From positions 6,163,501-6,227,500 of the forward strand of contig NZ_LR134338.1 of assembly GCF_900637055.1 (NCBI RefSeq): a stretch of DNA of 64,000 nt, written 5' to 3'. The notes below the pieces were generated by a model. That model had not been told where the DNA came from and did not search any database. It saw nothing but the letters and a program-made list of their open reading frames with translations. The stretch comes from Brevibacillus brevis. GTDB taxonomy: Bacteria > Bacillota > Bacilli > Brevibacillales > Brevibacillaceae. Position 1 is the stretch's first letter; every line of letters begins with the position of its first letter. Made by a program: the position numbers and the translations under genes. Below are positions 16,235 through 25,132 of the stretch, piece by piece.

Positions 16235-19048
16235 CTACACATCATTGGAATCCGTAGATTCTTCTACCTCTGCCAGTCCACGCTCATCGAGCACGTAACG
16301 TCTGCCTGTTTCTTTGTAACGCTCCGAATCATCTGAAGAGAAACGTTTGATCAGAAAACGCGCTGGCTCCTCTCCCTCTACAGCTACAGGCGGCTGGAAT
16401 TCCAGGTCTTCACCATCTCGAACATGGATGACAACGATGCGATCGTGGTATTCAATGGACAGATCTTCCCGTACTTCTTTTTTATTGGCGTCGAGCGTAA
16501 AGCTCTGACCGGATTTGTGTATCGTCACTTCAGGAAAGCTTTTGTCATCTTGTGCAATGATGTAGTACAAGTAGTCAGCATGTTGGTCCGGAGCATTGCG
16601 CAATCCTGGTTGTGATTCCTCATCTCCCTGTAACAATCGCGTTACTTGATCAATGACTTCTGGTATGGTCGGCAGCTTGGCGTGTTCGCCTTTCACGTAG
16701 TATCGTTTTTTCATATCCTTCTGGGCGTAATTGGCACTCATATACGGGACAGTACCATCCCCAACGCCAGGATCGTGAATCGGCGACCATTCGTTATAAA
16801 AAGAATCATAAAAGTAACCTAGCAGTGTTACTTGGCCTGTACCCACGATGGAATACTGTGGAACATTGATCGTTTTGTTATCCCACTTTTCATGCATCTT
16901 GCCGCCATGTCTGACGAGCGGCGCATAGTCGAGGCGAATATTTTTGTCCTTTAAAAATTCGTCGTAGGTGTAGTACTGAATGTTACTCTTTTTCAGGAAA
17001 CCAACCGTTTCAAAGTATTTTTTGGAGGGTAACAGCTCGTAAACGGCAGGTGCATAAGAAGAAATCACTTTCCCTGTTTCCTCATCCAGCCAAGGGATCG
17101 AAAAATTATATCCGTGCTTAAGAGCCTGATATGCCCGTGGAGAGCCAAGGAAGGGTGTTCCCATATAAACGACAAGATTCACTTTGCGCTGGTACGACAC
17201 ATTGGATAGAAGTGTCTCTTTTACCAAGAGCCCACCCATGCTATGTGCCACCAAATGCACCTGATTTGCCCCACTTGCCTTCAGTGCGGCATCGATTTCT
17301 TCTTTTAGAAGTTTGGCATTTTTGGTGCTGCTGTATCGCCAATCGTACGGCAGTGCAAATAAGGTGCGGTGCTTTTTGTACCCCGCCTTCTCCAGTTCCT
17401 TTACCATGCTGTAATACTGTTCGGTAAGTTCTTTTAAAAACGGCGCATAGGAAAGATATTCGATAGCGTAAAAATCATCTTTTTCCGGGTGGATCGTCGC
17501 ATCACGTACGACTGGCTGTACATCTACACTGTTTGGCTTGATCGGCTCCAGAGAGAGTAGCCTGCGGTGTTTGGGATCATTAATACCAATGAGACTATCG
17601 CCAAGTGCTAACCATATTTCCGATCTCTTTCCATTCTGCTCCACTTCGAGTCGCGATCCACCTACTCCTGGGATTAAGATAACCGGAATCGTTCTGTCTC
17701 CTATATAAAGACTGTACGAGTTAGCGGTAAATCCCGAGCGCTTGCTGGCCATGACCTTGACTTTGTAGGTTCCAGGATAGGCGTTGAAGATAATATGTTC
17801 ATCCGAATTCTTCGCTTTCTCTGATCTGGCGACTACTTTTCCAGTCTCGTCGAGCAGAAATACGTCCATATCCATTCCAGCAGGGATATCCTTGAGGGAG
17901 ACCTCCACAGTAGAGGAGAGCTTAAAGGATAAGCTGTAAAAATCCACATCCGTCTTTGAATGAAGATTTCCTACGATCTTTCGGTTATACGCATCCAGCT
18001 CGTAGGCCTCTTCCATTGCGTCGTTCGGCTCGTATCCGTCTGCCTTGCCCCCTCCTTGATCCGCGAAAAAATCAGCTCGCAAACGGTAGTAGTAATCTTT
18101 CGAAAAAGAACCCTGCTTTCCAACGACCTTGATGTAGTACCATTTGTCTTTTTCCAGTGCCAGTCCCTCAATTAACTCAGGCTCATTTCCCTGCTGCTCT
18201 GAACGGGCCAGCTCCCGCTCCTCCTCATCATACACATACAAATCGTAGTCTTCGCTTGCCCGAATATCTGTGAGGGATATATTCATCTGTCCATTTGTTG
18301 TTCCTCTGATTTTCCAAAAATCCACATCATCATTGCTGCTAATCTTTCCATGGCTGTCCTTTCCGTCAAATAGCCAGTCCGATTTGCTGCCCAACGTATC
18401 ATTCGGTTCTACTTCAAAGCGAGCTTCTCTATTGCGCAGTTCCGCTTCTTCTGGCTTATTCTCTCCTGAAAAATGCGCATAAAATTCCTCTGCCAGCCGC
18501 GAAAGCTCTTCATCGGTGGTATCCTGCTCCTGCTCCTGCTCCTGTTCTTGTTCTTCCTCTTCTGCTGGAGCTGCGTTTGTGTCTTCGATCTCTAGTTCGA
18601 TCAACTCTAGTGGTTCTTCCTGATCGGCAGCCATTTCATCCCAAGGCGTCTTTTTGATTTTTATTTTGTCTTCTGTCAGCTCTATATGTTCAGGCAACGA
18701 TAGCTCCCAACTACGTAACGGCTCGTCTGAATCATTTATGAACATCGTTATCTGGATAGGGCTATCATCCATAGGCATTACAGCGAGGGAAATATGAGAC
18801 TCCTCGTGAAAAGAGCGAGTTTTGCTGTCGCTGTCCTGATTGACAGAAAGCTCGACTTTATCCGGAGCACCCGATAATTGTGCCTGAAAACGCACCTCTC
18901 CCTCGTCGATCCATGCCCACGCTTCCTCTACGAATATCTCCTCTTCTTTTGCCCAGCCCTGTTCCACTGTATTTCCCAAGCATAAAGCGAATAGGAGAAG
19001 TACACATAGCAACCGACGCGTGATTATTCCCACAAAAATCCCCCTCAT
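16235..19048 (-). CDS. secreted LCAT-like alpha/beta hydrolase (lipase) with PPC domains
   Basis: About 937 residues from ATG 19048; a GTG 12 bases further in, behind GAGGGGG, is an equally plausible start. A signal peptide (LLCVLLLFALCLGNTVEQGWA) is followed by an N-terminal beta region, a Glu/Gln repeat stretch, and two pre-peptidase C-terminal (PPC) type domains (FEVEPNDTLGSKSDWLFDG and GYEPNDAMEEAYELDAYN). The hydrolase domain runs from VILIPGVGGSRLE. Its nucleophile motif is VAHSMGG, the likely Asp lies in DPGVGDGTVPY and the His in KGEHAKLP. The fold matches the lecithin:cholesterol acyltransferase family, so it is probably an extracellular lipase or acyltransferase. It is the last of four adjacent genes for exported proteins. 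The lipid substrate is unknown. Confidence 0.85.
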   Translation of the reverse strand: MRGIFVGIITRRLLCVLLLFALCLGNTVEQGWAKEEEIFVEEAWAWIDEGEVRFQAQLSGAPDKVELSVNQDSDSKTRSFHEESHISLAVMPMDDSPIQITMFINDSDEPLRSWELSLPEHIELTEDKIKIKKTPWDEMAADQEEPLELIELEIEDTNAAPAEEEEQEQEQEQEQDTTDEELSRLAEEFYAHFSGENKPEEAELRNREARFEVEPNDTLGSKSDWLFDGKDSHGKISSNDDVDFWKIRGTTNGQMNISLTDIRASEDYDLYVYDEEERELARSEQQGNEPELIEGLALEKDKWYYIKVVGKQGSFSKDYYYRLRADFFADQGGGKADGYEPNDAMEEAYELDAYNRKIVGNLHSKTDVDFYSLSFKLSSTVEVSLKDIPAGMDMDVFLLDETGKVVARSEKAKNSDEHIIFNAYPGTYKVKVMASKRSGFTANSYSLYIGDRTIPVILIPGVGGSRLEVEQNGKRSEIWLALGDSLIGINDPKHRRLLSLEPIKPNSVDVQPVVRDATIHPEKDDFYAIEYLSYAPFLKELTEQYYSMVKELEKAGYKKHRTLFALPYDWRYSSTKNAKLLKEEIDAALKASGANQVHLVAHSMGGLLVKETLLSNVSYQRKVNLVVYMGTPFLGSPRAYQALKHGYNFSIPWLDEETGKVISSYAPAVYELLPSKKYFETVGFLKKSNIQYYTYDEFLKDKNIRLDYAPLVRHGGKMHEKWDNKTINVPQYSIVGTGQVTLLGYFYDSFYNEWSPIHDPGVGDGTVPYMSANYAQKDMKKRYYVKGEHAKLPTIPEVIDQVTRLLQGDEESQPGLRNAPDQHADYLYYIIAQDDKSFPEVTIHKSGQSFTLDANKKEVREDLSIEYHDRIVVIHVRDGEDLEFQPPVAVEGEEPARFLIKRFSSDDSERYKETGRRYVLDERGLAEVEESTDSNDV
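18522..18560. repeat. in-frame hexanucleotide repeat encoding Glu-Gln
   Basis: Four or more copies of CTGCTC (GAGCAG on the coding strand) encode the EQEQEQEQ linker of the lipase-like protein. Gain or loss of units keeps the frame, so linker length may vary between strains. Confidence 0.8.
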
Positions 19049-19099
19049 CCTTTTTCTAGCTTTACAGTAGAAAAAGACAGAGAGGGGGTGCAAATATTT

Positions 19100-22000
19100 T
19101 TACTGAGTCGTATGGTTGCGGATTCCTTGTCGTTCCCATGCATTTGCAATGATACGGAAGGGGAGTTGGTAATCTTTTAGCTCGTGCCCTTGCCCGGAGG
19201 CTTTATTTTGATAGGGGAAGCCTTTGTTCACGTCAAAACGAAAGGAAACGGAGTAATAGACTGCGTAGCTCGCATCCTTTTGGAAGCCATGCTGTTTATC
19301 CCCCATCAAAGGCGTATCTACTCCCACTTCACGAGTTCCTAGCTTGGAAGCGGAATAGGAGGGTCCTCTCCAGATCTGGGGAGTCGCTTGTTGCAAGGCT
19401 AACAACGACTGTAACGGCGTTTGGCGCAAGCCAGTTTCTGAAATCCACGCCCGTGCAGATGTCACGACAGGAAACTGGTTGCTCACAGGATGGCGGTGTC
19501 GATCCTGCAGCTCCACTTGTGTCAAGATGCGCTCCCCTGCGTAGTAATCGTTTGGCTGGCTGTTTGGATACCGGTCTCTGGCATGATACCCTTCCCATTC
19601 GGCTGTATGGCGAATCGAGCCTATTGCATTCGGCTCAAATACTTCAAAGGAGCGCTCTCCCCCTTTGACCGTAATGGTATAGCGTCCTGCCATTGTTTTG
19701 GATATGTTCTGTGGTTCACACACCGCTTCATCTTCGTCGTTCGTTGCGCAGCTCTCGTAGGACAGTTCAAAATCGACCTGATAATCCATCACGATAACAA
19801 AGCCGTTGATTTCTGCTTTGTACTTTTGGGATTGGAGTACTTGGCGCCAAGTCGTCTGCGTGGGGACAGTGGTTCCTGTGTACACGACCTCTGCGCCTGT
19901 AGATGCACTGCTTACCTGCCATTGCATCGGCGCTCCGGGGCCTGTCAGCTTTAGATCAAGCTGGGGTGGTGTATAGACTGCCATGCTCTTGGCATCCGAA
20001 ATCCACCCTGGATTCGCAGTGACGGATACGTTTTTGATATTGTCTCCGCTGACTGAGCTCTCCAATTGTGCTTTGAATTCCGTTATCTTCTGATTGAGCT
20101 CCTGCTCTGTTTTTTGGAAGCCTTCGTTTATTTTCGTCTGATCAATGACCACGCGAATCGTAGCAGGCTCACGTTCCCACACGCCATCTGCATGTAGCGG
20201 CAGTTTTTGTAGCTGTCGACGATCACTGTCATAAATCTCTAAACCGATTTCACCGCCATCAAAATCGCCTCCACCACCAGGCGGCTCGGGAACTTCCCCA
20301 CCAATTATTTTCACTGGCCAAGCCGCACGATTGTCCGTCCAGATCGTCTCATTTTCCGGCATGGATTTCGCAGGGTTGATATGGGCGATGAAATCCTCGG
20401 ATTTTTGCGGATACTTCGTCGGAACCGTAATCTTACGCACCTCACCCGGCTTGAATTCCTTCACATCCAAGCTGGTTTCCTTTTCTGAACTAGCCCACCG
20501 AACAGCTAATTTCGTATCATGCGTTAATTTCCCGGCATTCTTCACGTTGAATGTAATCGTCGCATCGGTTCCTGGGGCTTGAGGGCTCTTCGGATCAATT
20601 TGAAAGCTCGATTTCACAATAAGCAAATTCTCTCCATCCGGTTTTGGAGAGCCTTTGCCGATTTGCACAAAATAATGACCGTCGCAGCCATCACTCTGGG
20701 GTGAATAAAATTGCACCTTGTACAGACCTTCTAGAAGAAGATCGTTCCCATCTTCCGGAAAATATACCCAATGTCCATTTGTGGAGGTGTTTGATCCATC
20801 CAGTTCTTTTCCATTCCGCTTTCTTTCCCAGTTTCCTGTGGCCGGATCGAACCACCTCATCGAAAAGCGACTATCCTCGGATAAAAACATGTGAAAACGA
20901 TACCCGTCTGGAATTTCATCTGCTGCTAATTCAATTGTTTCTCCACGTTTAATTTCTTTGCTCCACTTTTGATTTTTCAGATCAATTTCTACAGACACCA
21001 AAATATCCCGGCATTTTTGGTCAGATTCAATGGTGAATTTCACCTCACCCGTGCAGCCCGTCTCGGACTCGAACAGCAGTACAACTTCATCACCAACATC
21101 CACAGTGACTGGCAATATGAGCCTGAATTGCTCGTCCGCTGCAAGCTTGTCGGTTAACGCTGTTTTTCCTTCGGGGGTCTTCAAATACCAAGTACCGGAT
21201 ACCTTCGAGGAAAACGATAGATTGGTATCGTAGTGGTCTCCGACATTAGTAAAGTATTTGAAATATACCGGATCTGTCAGTGTATATCCTGAACTGGCTG
21301 ATCCATTCATCAGTTCGCCTTCTGGAGAAAATGGTAGCGGCGGCTCACTGTGTACCAGGAATTTCACCTTTTTTTGGTCCGCTATGGTGCAGGAGGCATC
21401 TTTTACTATGATCGTGATTTCCCAATTGCAGTCAGGCCGATCCTTCCACTGTGTCCCATCGAAGTTAAGTTTCAATTTGTACGTTTTTCCTCGCTCAAAC
21501 TGAACGTCATACGGGTCGTGAACATTTCCATACGGTAGTTTTAAGGTGGAGGAATGATAGGATCGCCATCTGCCATTGTCACTTTCCTCGACTGGTAAGG
21601 TATAGATTTTTCCGTTTGGAAGTGCTACATCCCACTTGAGCGATGCTTCCTCGCTATCTCCGTATTTGGTTGTGTATTTGGTATGGAACGTCAGCGTGTC
21701 AAACGGCATAATCTCAATCGTTTCACCGTTTCTCACTGCAGATGCCGACAGTGTAACGATGGGGCATGAGTCTTCGCCGTCTGGCGACTTGACTCTAAAA
21801 TATTTCTCCCAGCATTCTGTTCCATCATCACTGATGTATACGACTTTTACCCGTCCAGAGCTCCCGATGGTTCCTGTCCCTACTTTCCTGTTGCCATTCG
21901 CTCCATGCTTCATGTCATAACCATTCATGGTGAACTTCCCCGCTTTATTGGCATAGAGAGTGATTTCGGCATTTTTTTCGACAGCGATATCTGAGCCACC

Positions 22001-23092
22001 ACTTGCAACAGCATTGTGGTCTTTAATATCCTTGTCGCCCACGACTTGAATGTTCAGTTTGGTTTTTGTTGATCCGATCGAACATGCTGGACCTGGGTCA
22101 GGCTTTTCGGGATCGGGTTTTTCCGGTGGGATTCCATCACCTACTGTGAATTGTGCTGTGTAAGGTGTGGAAACGTTTATGCTGCTTGATCCTTGGCGGC
22201 TTCTTTGATGCAGGTCAGTGATTGTTAGCGATACTTCATACACGCCTGGCTCGGTAGGCTTATATTCGGTATTTTTATAGGTCCACTTGTAGCCTGGGGG
22301 ACTGCTTGTCTCGTTTACTGTGGGAACGGCGGTACTGGGATCGTTGAATGGTCGATTAGATAGGAGACTTTTGTATCCACGCCCTGTCGTCTTGTTGATC
22401 ACATTTAAAGACCATACAAAAATGCCGCGGTCATAGTAAGAAAAGTCCGTGGCATTTGCATGGATCTCAACTGTTTCGTTGAGGTTGTATTTGGTTTTGT
22501 TGGTGGTTATGCTGCCAGTTGGCTGCGGGGTTGTTCGGAAGTGGCCTACCGAGATGTATCCGCCTTTGCCGTCTGGGACGAGGTTGTCTCCTTTGGTGTA
22601 GCCGGCGCCGCCTGAGGCGGAGGCTAGTTCTGCGAGGTTGTAGGCTTGGTAGGGTTTGCTGTCAAAGCCAGTTTCATTCGTTACTTCTTTACTATACACA
22701 TTTGCAGAGCCACCGAGAATAAAATTGGGATTTCCACCAAATCGCTTGATCCAATAAGGAGCCTCCGAATCATCTACGAAGTACCATCCTTTATCCGCAT
22801 TTTCATCTACGTCAGCAAATACCAATACTGGCTGTCCATCAATATTTCTATCAATTTCTATCTGAGCTATTGTCGCCCCTAGAGATGCAGGTATAGTTTG
22901 AATAGAAACTGTGTCGAAGCCGTTTTTTGGCGCCAGTCGCTTATAGGAATCAATATGGGTCGCGATTTTGATTCCATGTAAATTGGGAGCAGCGTCAGCG
23001 ATCTGAGGATGCATTCCGATCACTCCTATCAAAAGACAGAAGGAAAGCACAGAAAAAAGTAGATATCTATGCTTGTACATTTTATTATTCAT
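19100..23092 (-). CDS. giant secreted surface protein with Ig-like/CARDB domains
   Basis: 1330 residues. A signal peptide (LLFSVLSFCLLIGVIGMHPQIADA) is followed by a repeated series of beta-sandwich-like segments, each opening with a conserved Cys (ACSIGSTKTK, DSCPIVTLSA, SCTIADQKKV, KCRDILVSVE). A CARDB-like domain lies about 830-930 (IDPKSPQAPGTDATITFNVKNAG and VKEFKPGEVRKITV). A predicted coiled segment follows (INEGFQKTEQELNQKITEFKAQLE), then a C-terminal region ending in ERQGIRNHTTQ. No LPXTG or SLH anchor is visible, so it is probably secreted or held by its SLH neighbour. It begins 15 bases after the SLH gene and is likely co-transcribed with it and the lipase-like gene. Confidence 0.75.
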   Translation of the reverse strand: MNNKMYKHRYLLFSVLSFCLLIGVIGMHPQIADAAPNLHGIKIATHIDSYKRLAPKNGFDTVSIQTIPASLGATIAQIEIDRNIDGQPVLVFADVDENADKGWYFVDDSEAPYWIKRFGGNPNFILGGSANVYSKEVTNETGFDSKPYQAYNLAELASASGGAGYTKGDNLVPDGKGGYISVGHFRTTPQPTGSITTNKTKYNLNETVEIHANATDFSYYDRGIFVWSLNVINKTTGRGYKSLLSNRPFNDPSTAVPTVNETSSPPGYKWTYKNTEYKPTEPGVYEVSLTITDLHQRSRQGSSSINVSTPYTAQFTVGDGIPPEKPDPEKPDPGPACSIGSTKTKLNIQVVGDKDIKDHNAVASGGSDIAVEKNAEITLYANKAGKFTMNGYDMKHGANGNRKVGTGTIGSSGRVKVVYISDDGTECWEKYFRVKSPDGEDSCPIVTLSASAVRNGETIEIMPFDTLTFHTKYTTKYGDSEEASLKWDVALPNGKIYTLPVEESDNGRWRSYHSSTLKLPYGNVHDPYDVQFERGKTYKLKLNFDGTQWKDRPDCNWEITIIVKDASCTIADQKKVKFLVHSEPPLPFSPEGELMNGSASSGYTLTDPVYFKYFTNVGDHYDTNLSFSSKVSGTWYLKTPEGKTALTDKLAADEQFRLILPVTVDVGDEVVLLFESETGCTGEVKFTIESDQKCRDILVSVEIDLKNQKWSKEIKRGETIELAADEIPDGYRFHMFLSEDSRFSMRWFDPATGNWERKRNGKELDGSNTSTNGHWVYFPEDGNDLLLEGLYKVQFYSPQSDGCDGHYFVQIGKGSPKPDGENLLIVKSSFQIDPKSPQAPGTDATITFNVKNAGKLTHDTKLAVRWASSEKETSLDVKEFKPGEVRKITVPTKYPQKSEDFIAHINPAKSMPENETIWTDNRAAWPVKIIGGEVPEPPGGGGDFDGGEIGLEIYDSDRRQLQKLPLHADGVWEREPATIRVVIDQTKINEGFQKTEQELNQKITEFKAQLESSVSGDNIKNVSVTANPGWISDAKSMAVYTPPQLDLKLTGPGAPMQWQVSSASTGAEVVYTGTTVPTQTTWRQVLQSQKYKAEINGFVIVMDYQVDFELSYESCATNDEDEAVCEPQNISKTMAGRYTITVKGGERSFEVFEPNAIGSIRHTAEWEGYHARDRYPNSQPNDYYAGERILTQVELQDRHRHPVSNQFPVVTSARAWISETGLRQTPLQSLLALQQATPQIWRGPSYSASKLGTREVGVDTPLMGDKQHGFQKDASYAVYYSVSFRFDVNKGFPYQNKASGQGHELKDYQLPFRIIANAWERQGIRNHTTQ

Positions 23093-23107
23093 ATTTGTAC
23101 CCTCAAC

Positions 23108-23992
23108 CTAGCGATAGAATTTTTTTGTGCGATTTTCTCGATCAAACTTGGGAAGTTTGGGATACCAATATCCCCCAGCTATTCCGGAGTCTTTCGAGTT
23201 AATCACTTGGAAGGTAAGAGATTTAACTGTACTGACAGAAACTGAGAACGACTCATTATTTAAAAATCCATTTCTTCCATCACCGTTAGTGATAAACATT
23301 GCTCTAATCAAAAAGTTACCATCCCCTTTAGGGACTTTTCCTGTAATCTTCCCATTTACTACTTTCAAGCTTTTATGGAATTCATCTGCATATTTTCTAC
23401 CTTGCTCAAGCTGCCATTTATCCTGCCACATAAATTGTAAAATTTCAGCAGCATCACTGCGAAGCACTGGCAAATCCTCGCGGAATTTTGGTTGACCATT
23501 TGGTGCTGGCTTCATCCATCCCCAAGTAACCAACGCACCGGTATTAGTTAGATTCGGGCTTTTTTCACCTCTATATGGCTTCCACGTATTAAATACAAGC
23601 AATGCAGTTTCTTCTTTAGTAAGTAAACGGTTTGGATCAATCTTCACATTTTCCAAAATCCCAGCTTTCTGCGCCTTCTCATAGCTCATCTTCGCCCAGT
23701 GCCCTGCTGGGAGCTGCGGTACGGGAGCTACCTCCTTCAATCCGCGAATGGCTACTAAACTGGCAATAAACTGCCCCTGCGTGATTTGACTATTCGGATA
23801 AAAGTTCCCTTTGCTATCCAGCCACAAATATTTCTTCTGTACACCGAAATCAATGGCTGCCTTTGCTGTATGTGAAGCGTAATCCTTCGCTGACGCTTTC
23901 GCTTGTACGGTAGGACTGTCAGCAACTCCAATAAACCCTGCCACTGCAAGGACAGATGCTAGTAGGTATGACATTATTGCATGTTTGTTCAT
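23108..23992 (-). CDS. SLH-domain exported protein
   Basis: 294 residues, with AGAGGGGGTC before the ATG. A signal peptide (SYLLASVLAVAGFIGVADSPTVQA) is followed by SLH-like repeats: AAIDFGVQKKYLWLDSKGNFYPNSQITQGQF, HWAKMSYEKAQKAGILENV with LLTKEETALLVFNTW, and VLRSDAAEILQFMW. SLH repeats bind pyruvylated secondary wall polymer, which would fix this protein to the cell surface. The remaining ~100 residues form a beta-rich domain. It sits between a thioredoxin-like gene (36 bases upstream) and the 1330-residue surface protein (15 bases downstream), as part of one apparent transcription unit. Confidence 0.82.
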   Translation of the reverse strand: MNKHAIMSYLLASVLAVAGFIGVADSPTVQAKASAKDYASHTAKAAIDFGVQKKYLWLDSKGNFYPNSQITQGQFIASLVAIRGLKEVAPVPQLPAGHWAKMSYEKAQKAGILENVKIDPNRLLTKEETALLVFNTWKPYRGEKSPNLTNTGALVTWGWMKPAPNGQPKFREDLPVLRSDAAEILQFMWQDKWQLEQGRKYADEFHKSLKVVNGKITGKVPKGDGNFLIRAMFITNGDGRNGFLNNESFSVSVSTVKSLTFQVINSKDSGIAGGYWYPKLPKFDRENRTKKFYR

Positions 23993-24028
23993 GGAATGAC
24001 CCCCTCTTTACCGGATATTTTACCTATA

Positions 24029-24412
24029 TTATCCATTTTTAGAAAGAGTCTGATTTAGGTTCCTTTGCAAAAAGCTTCGCAACGTATTCTCGGGTACAGC
24101 TCCTTCCAGCTTGTCGACCACCTTACCTTGTTCGACGACAAAAACAGTGGGGGTTGCCTCTGCACCAAGGCGCGACGCTTCATCCAGCTCTTTCTGCTTA
24201 TGGATGTCCAGTCGTTGGATCATTTCCGGAGGATACTCCTTTACGACTCTCTCAAATGTCGGCCCAAACTCCGTACAATAGACGCAGCTATCACTATAGA
24301 CGTACACCACTCTTACTTCATGTGCACTGGCTGTACCCCACGCACTTATACCGACGGCAAGCATAACCACACCGAGCGCGATCCACAGCCACCATTGCTT
24401 GCTTCTACTCAT
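24029..24412 (-). CDS. membrane-anchored or secreted thioredoxin-like protein
   Basis: 127 residues from ATG 24412, which has GGGAG six bases upstream (alternative ATG at 24418). A single hydrophobic segment (WLWIALGVVMLAVGISAWGTASA) acts as a signal or anchor. It is followed by a thioredoxin fold with the active-site motif CVYC in VYSDSCVYCTEFGP and the cis-proline region ATPTVFV. It probably handles disulfides outside the membrane. The next gene products downstream are exported and the 1330-residue one has many conserved cysteines, so they are plausible clients. That link is inference. Confidence 0.85.
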   Translation of the reverse strand: MSRSKQWWLWIALGVVMLAVGISAWGTASAHEVRVVYVYSDSCVYCTEFGPTFERVVKEYPPEMIQRLDIHKQKELDEASRLGAEATPTVFVVEQGKVVDKLEGAVPENTLRSFLQRNLNQTLSKNG

Positions 24413-24506
24413 GTCCATCTCCCTTTCGCTAATCAAAATGTTCCATAACTATGCACTTGTCAAAGAACGATGCCCGTATTATGCAGCTCCAAACTGAGAC
24501 AAAAAA

Positions 24507-24528
24507 AGCCAGCCCCATTGGACTGGCT
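24507..24528 (-). terminator. intrinsic terminator after ywgA
   Basis: AGCCAG and CTGGCT flank a 10-base loop. The adjacent plus-strand A-run provides the U-tract for minus-strand transcription arriving from ywgA, which stops at 24605. A weaker inverted repeat with ACGTAC/GTACG lies between. Confidence 0.7.
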
Positions 24529-24604
24529 GACATGTATAAAAAAAAGACGTACCACAACTCTTGCAAGTTCGTACGCCGTGCTTGTCCTCGTATGATGTTC
24601 CCTT

Positions 24605-25132
24605 TTACATAAGTGCAGTGCCGCCGTCTTCCTTCATCAGCGCACGGAGTTCTTCAATAAACGCCTGCCCTTTTTGAATCTCTTCCTCGGTGTAGCGCTG
24701 CTTGCTTTTAAACGTAAAGATTTTGCCCTTCATTTCCTCATAAGGCAGGTGGTTGAAATACAGAATCGTAGAAACCAGCTCGAGAAAACGGGAATTCTCC
24801 TCGTTCATACGCAAAATGGCACGTTCTCCACTACCGAAGTCAACCTCATGAAACTTGAGAAAATCATGACCAGTTTCGTTCAAAGAATAACGATACATAT
24901 GAATGGCACCTTTACTCTCCATTTGCTCATCCAGAAGCCCCATGTTGCACAGCTCATCTACTCTGAGCGTCAGCTCTTCCGAATATGGACCGTACATGTG
25001 AAACTCGTAGCGCTCATCGAAATCCATCTCCAGATGTTTTCCTATGTACACCATCTTTTGCAATTTTTTTCGCCCGCTCACTTCGCCGACTATCTCAATC
25101 AGGCGTATGATCTTGGCGTGACGATTAAGCAT
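24605..25132 (-). CDS. ywgA: YwgA family protein
   Basis: 175 residues. The N-terminal helix-rich part (IRLIEIVGEVSGRKKLQKMVYIGKHL) and YEFHMYGPYSEELTLRVDELCNMGLL match YwgA of Bacillus, an uncharacterised family with a winged-helix-like pattern. Its start lies inside the last codons of the HD-domain gene upstream, so the two overlap and are probably translationally coupled. The same pair, ywgA-ywfO, is adjacent in Bacillus subtilis. No enzymatic motif is visible. Confidence 0.82.
   Translation of the reverse strand: MLNRHAKIIRLIEIVGEVSGRKKLQKMVYIGKHLEMDFDERYEFHMYGPYSEELTLRVDELCNMGLLDEQMESKGAIHMYRYSLNETGHDFLKFHEVDFGSGERAILRMNEENSRFLELVSTILYFNHLPYEEMKGKIFTFKSKQRYTEEEIQKGQAFIEELRALMKEDGGTALM

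Noticed and set aside
18522..18560. CRISPR-like short repeat
   Set aside because: The repeats are contiguous, without spacers, and encode an in-frame Glu-Gln linker.
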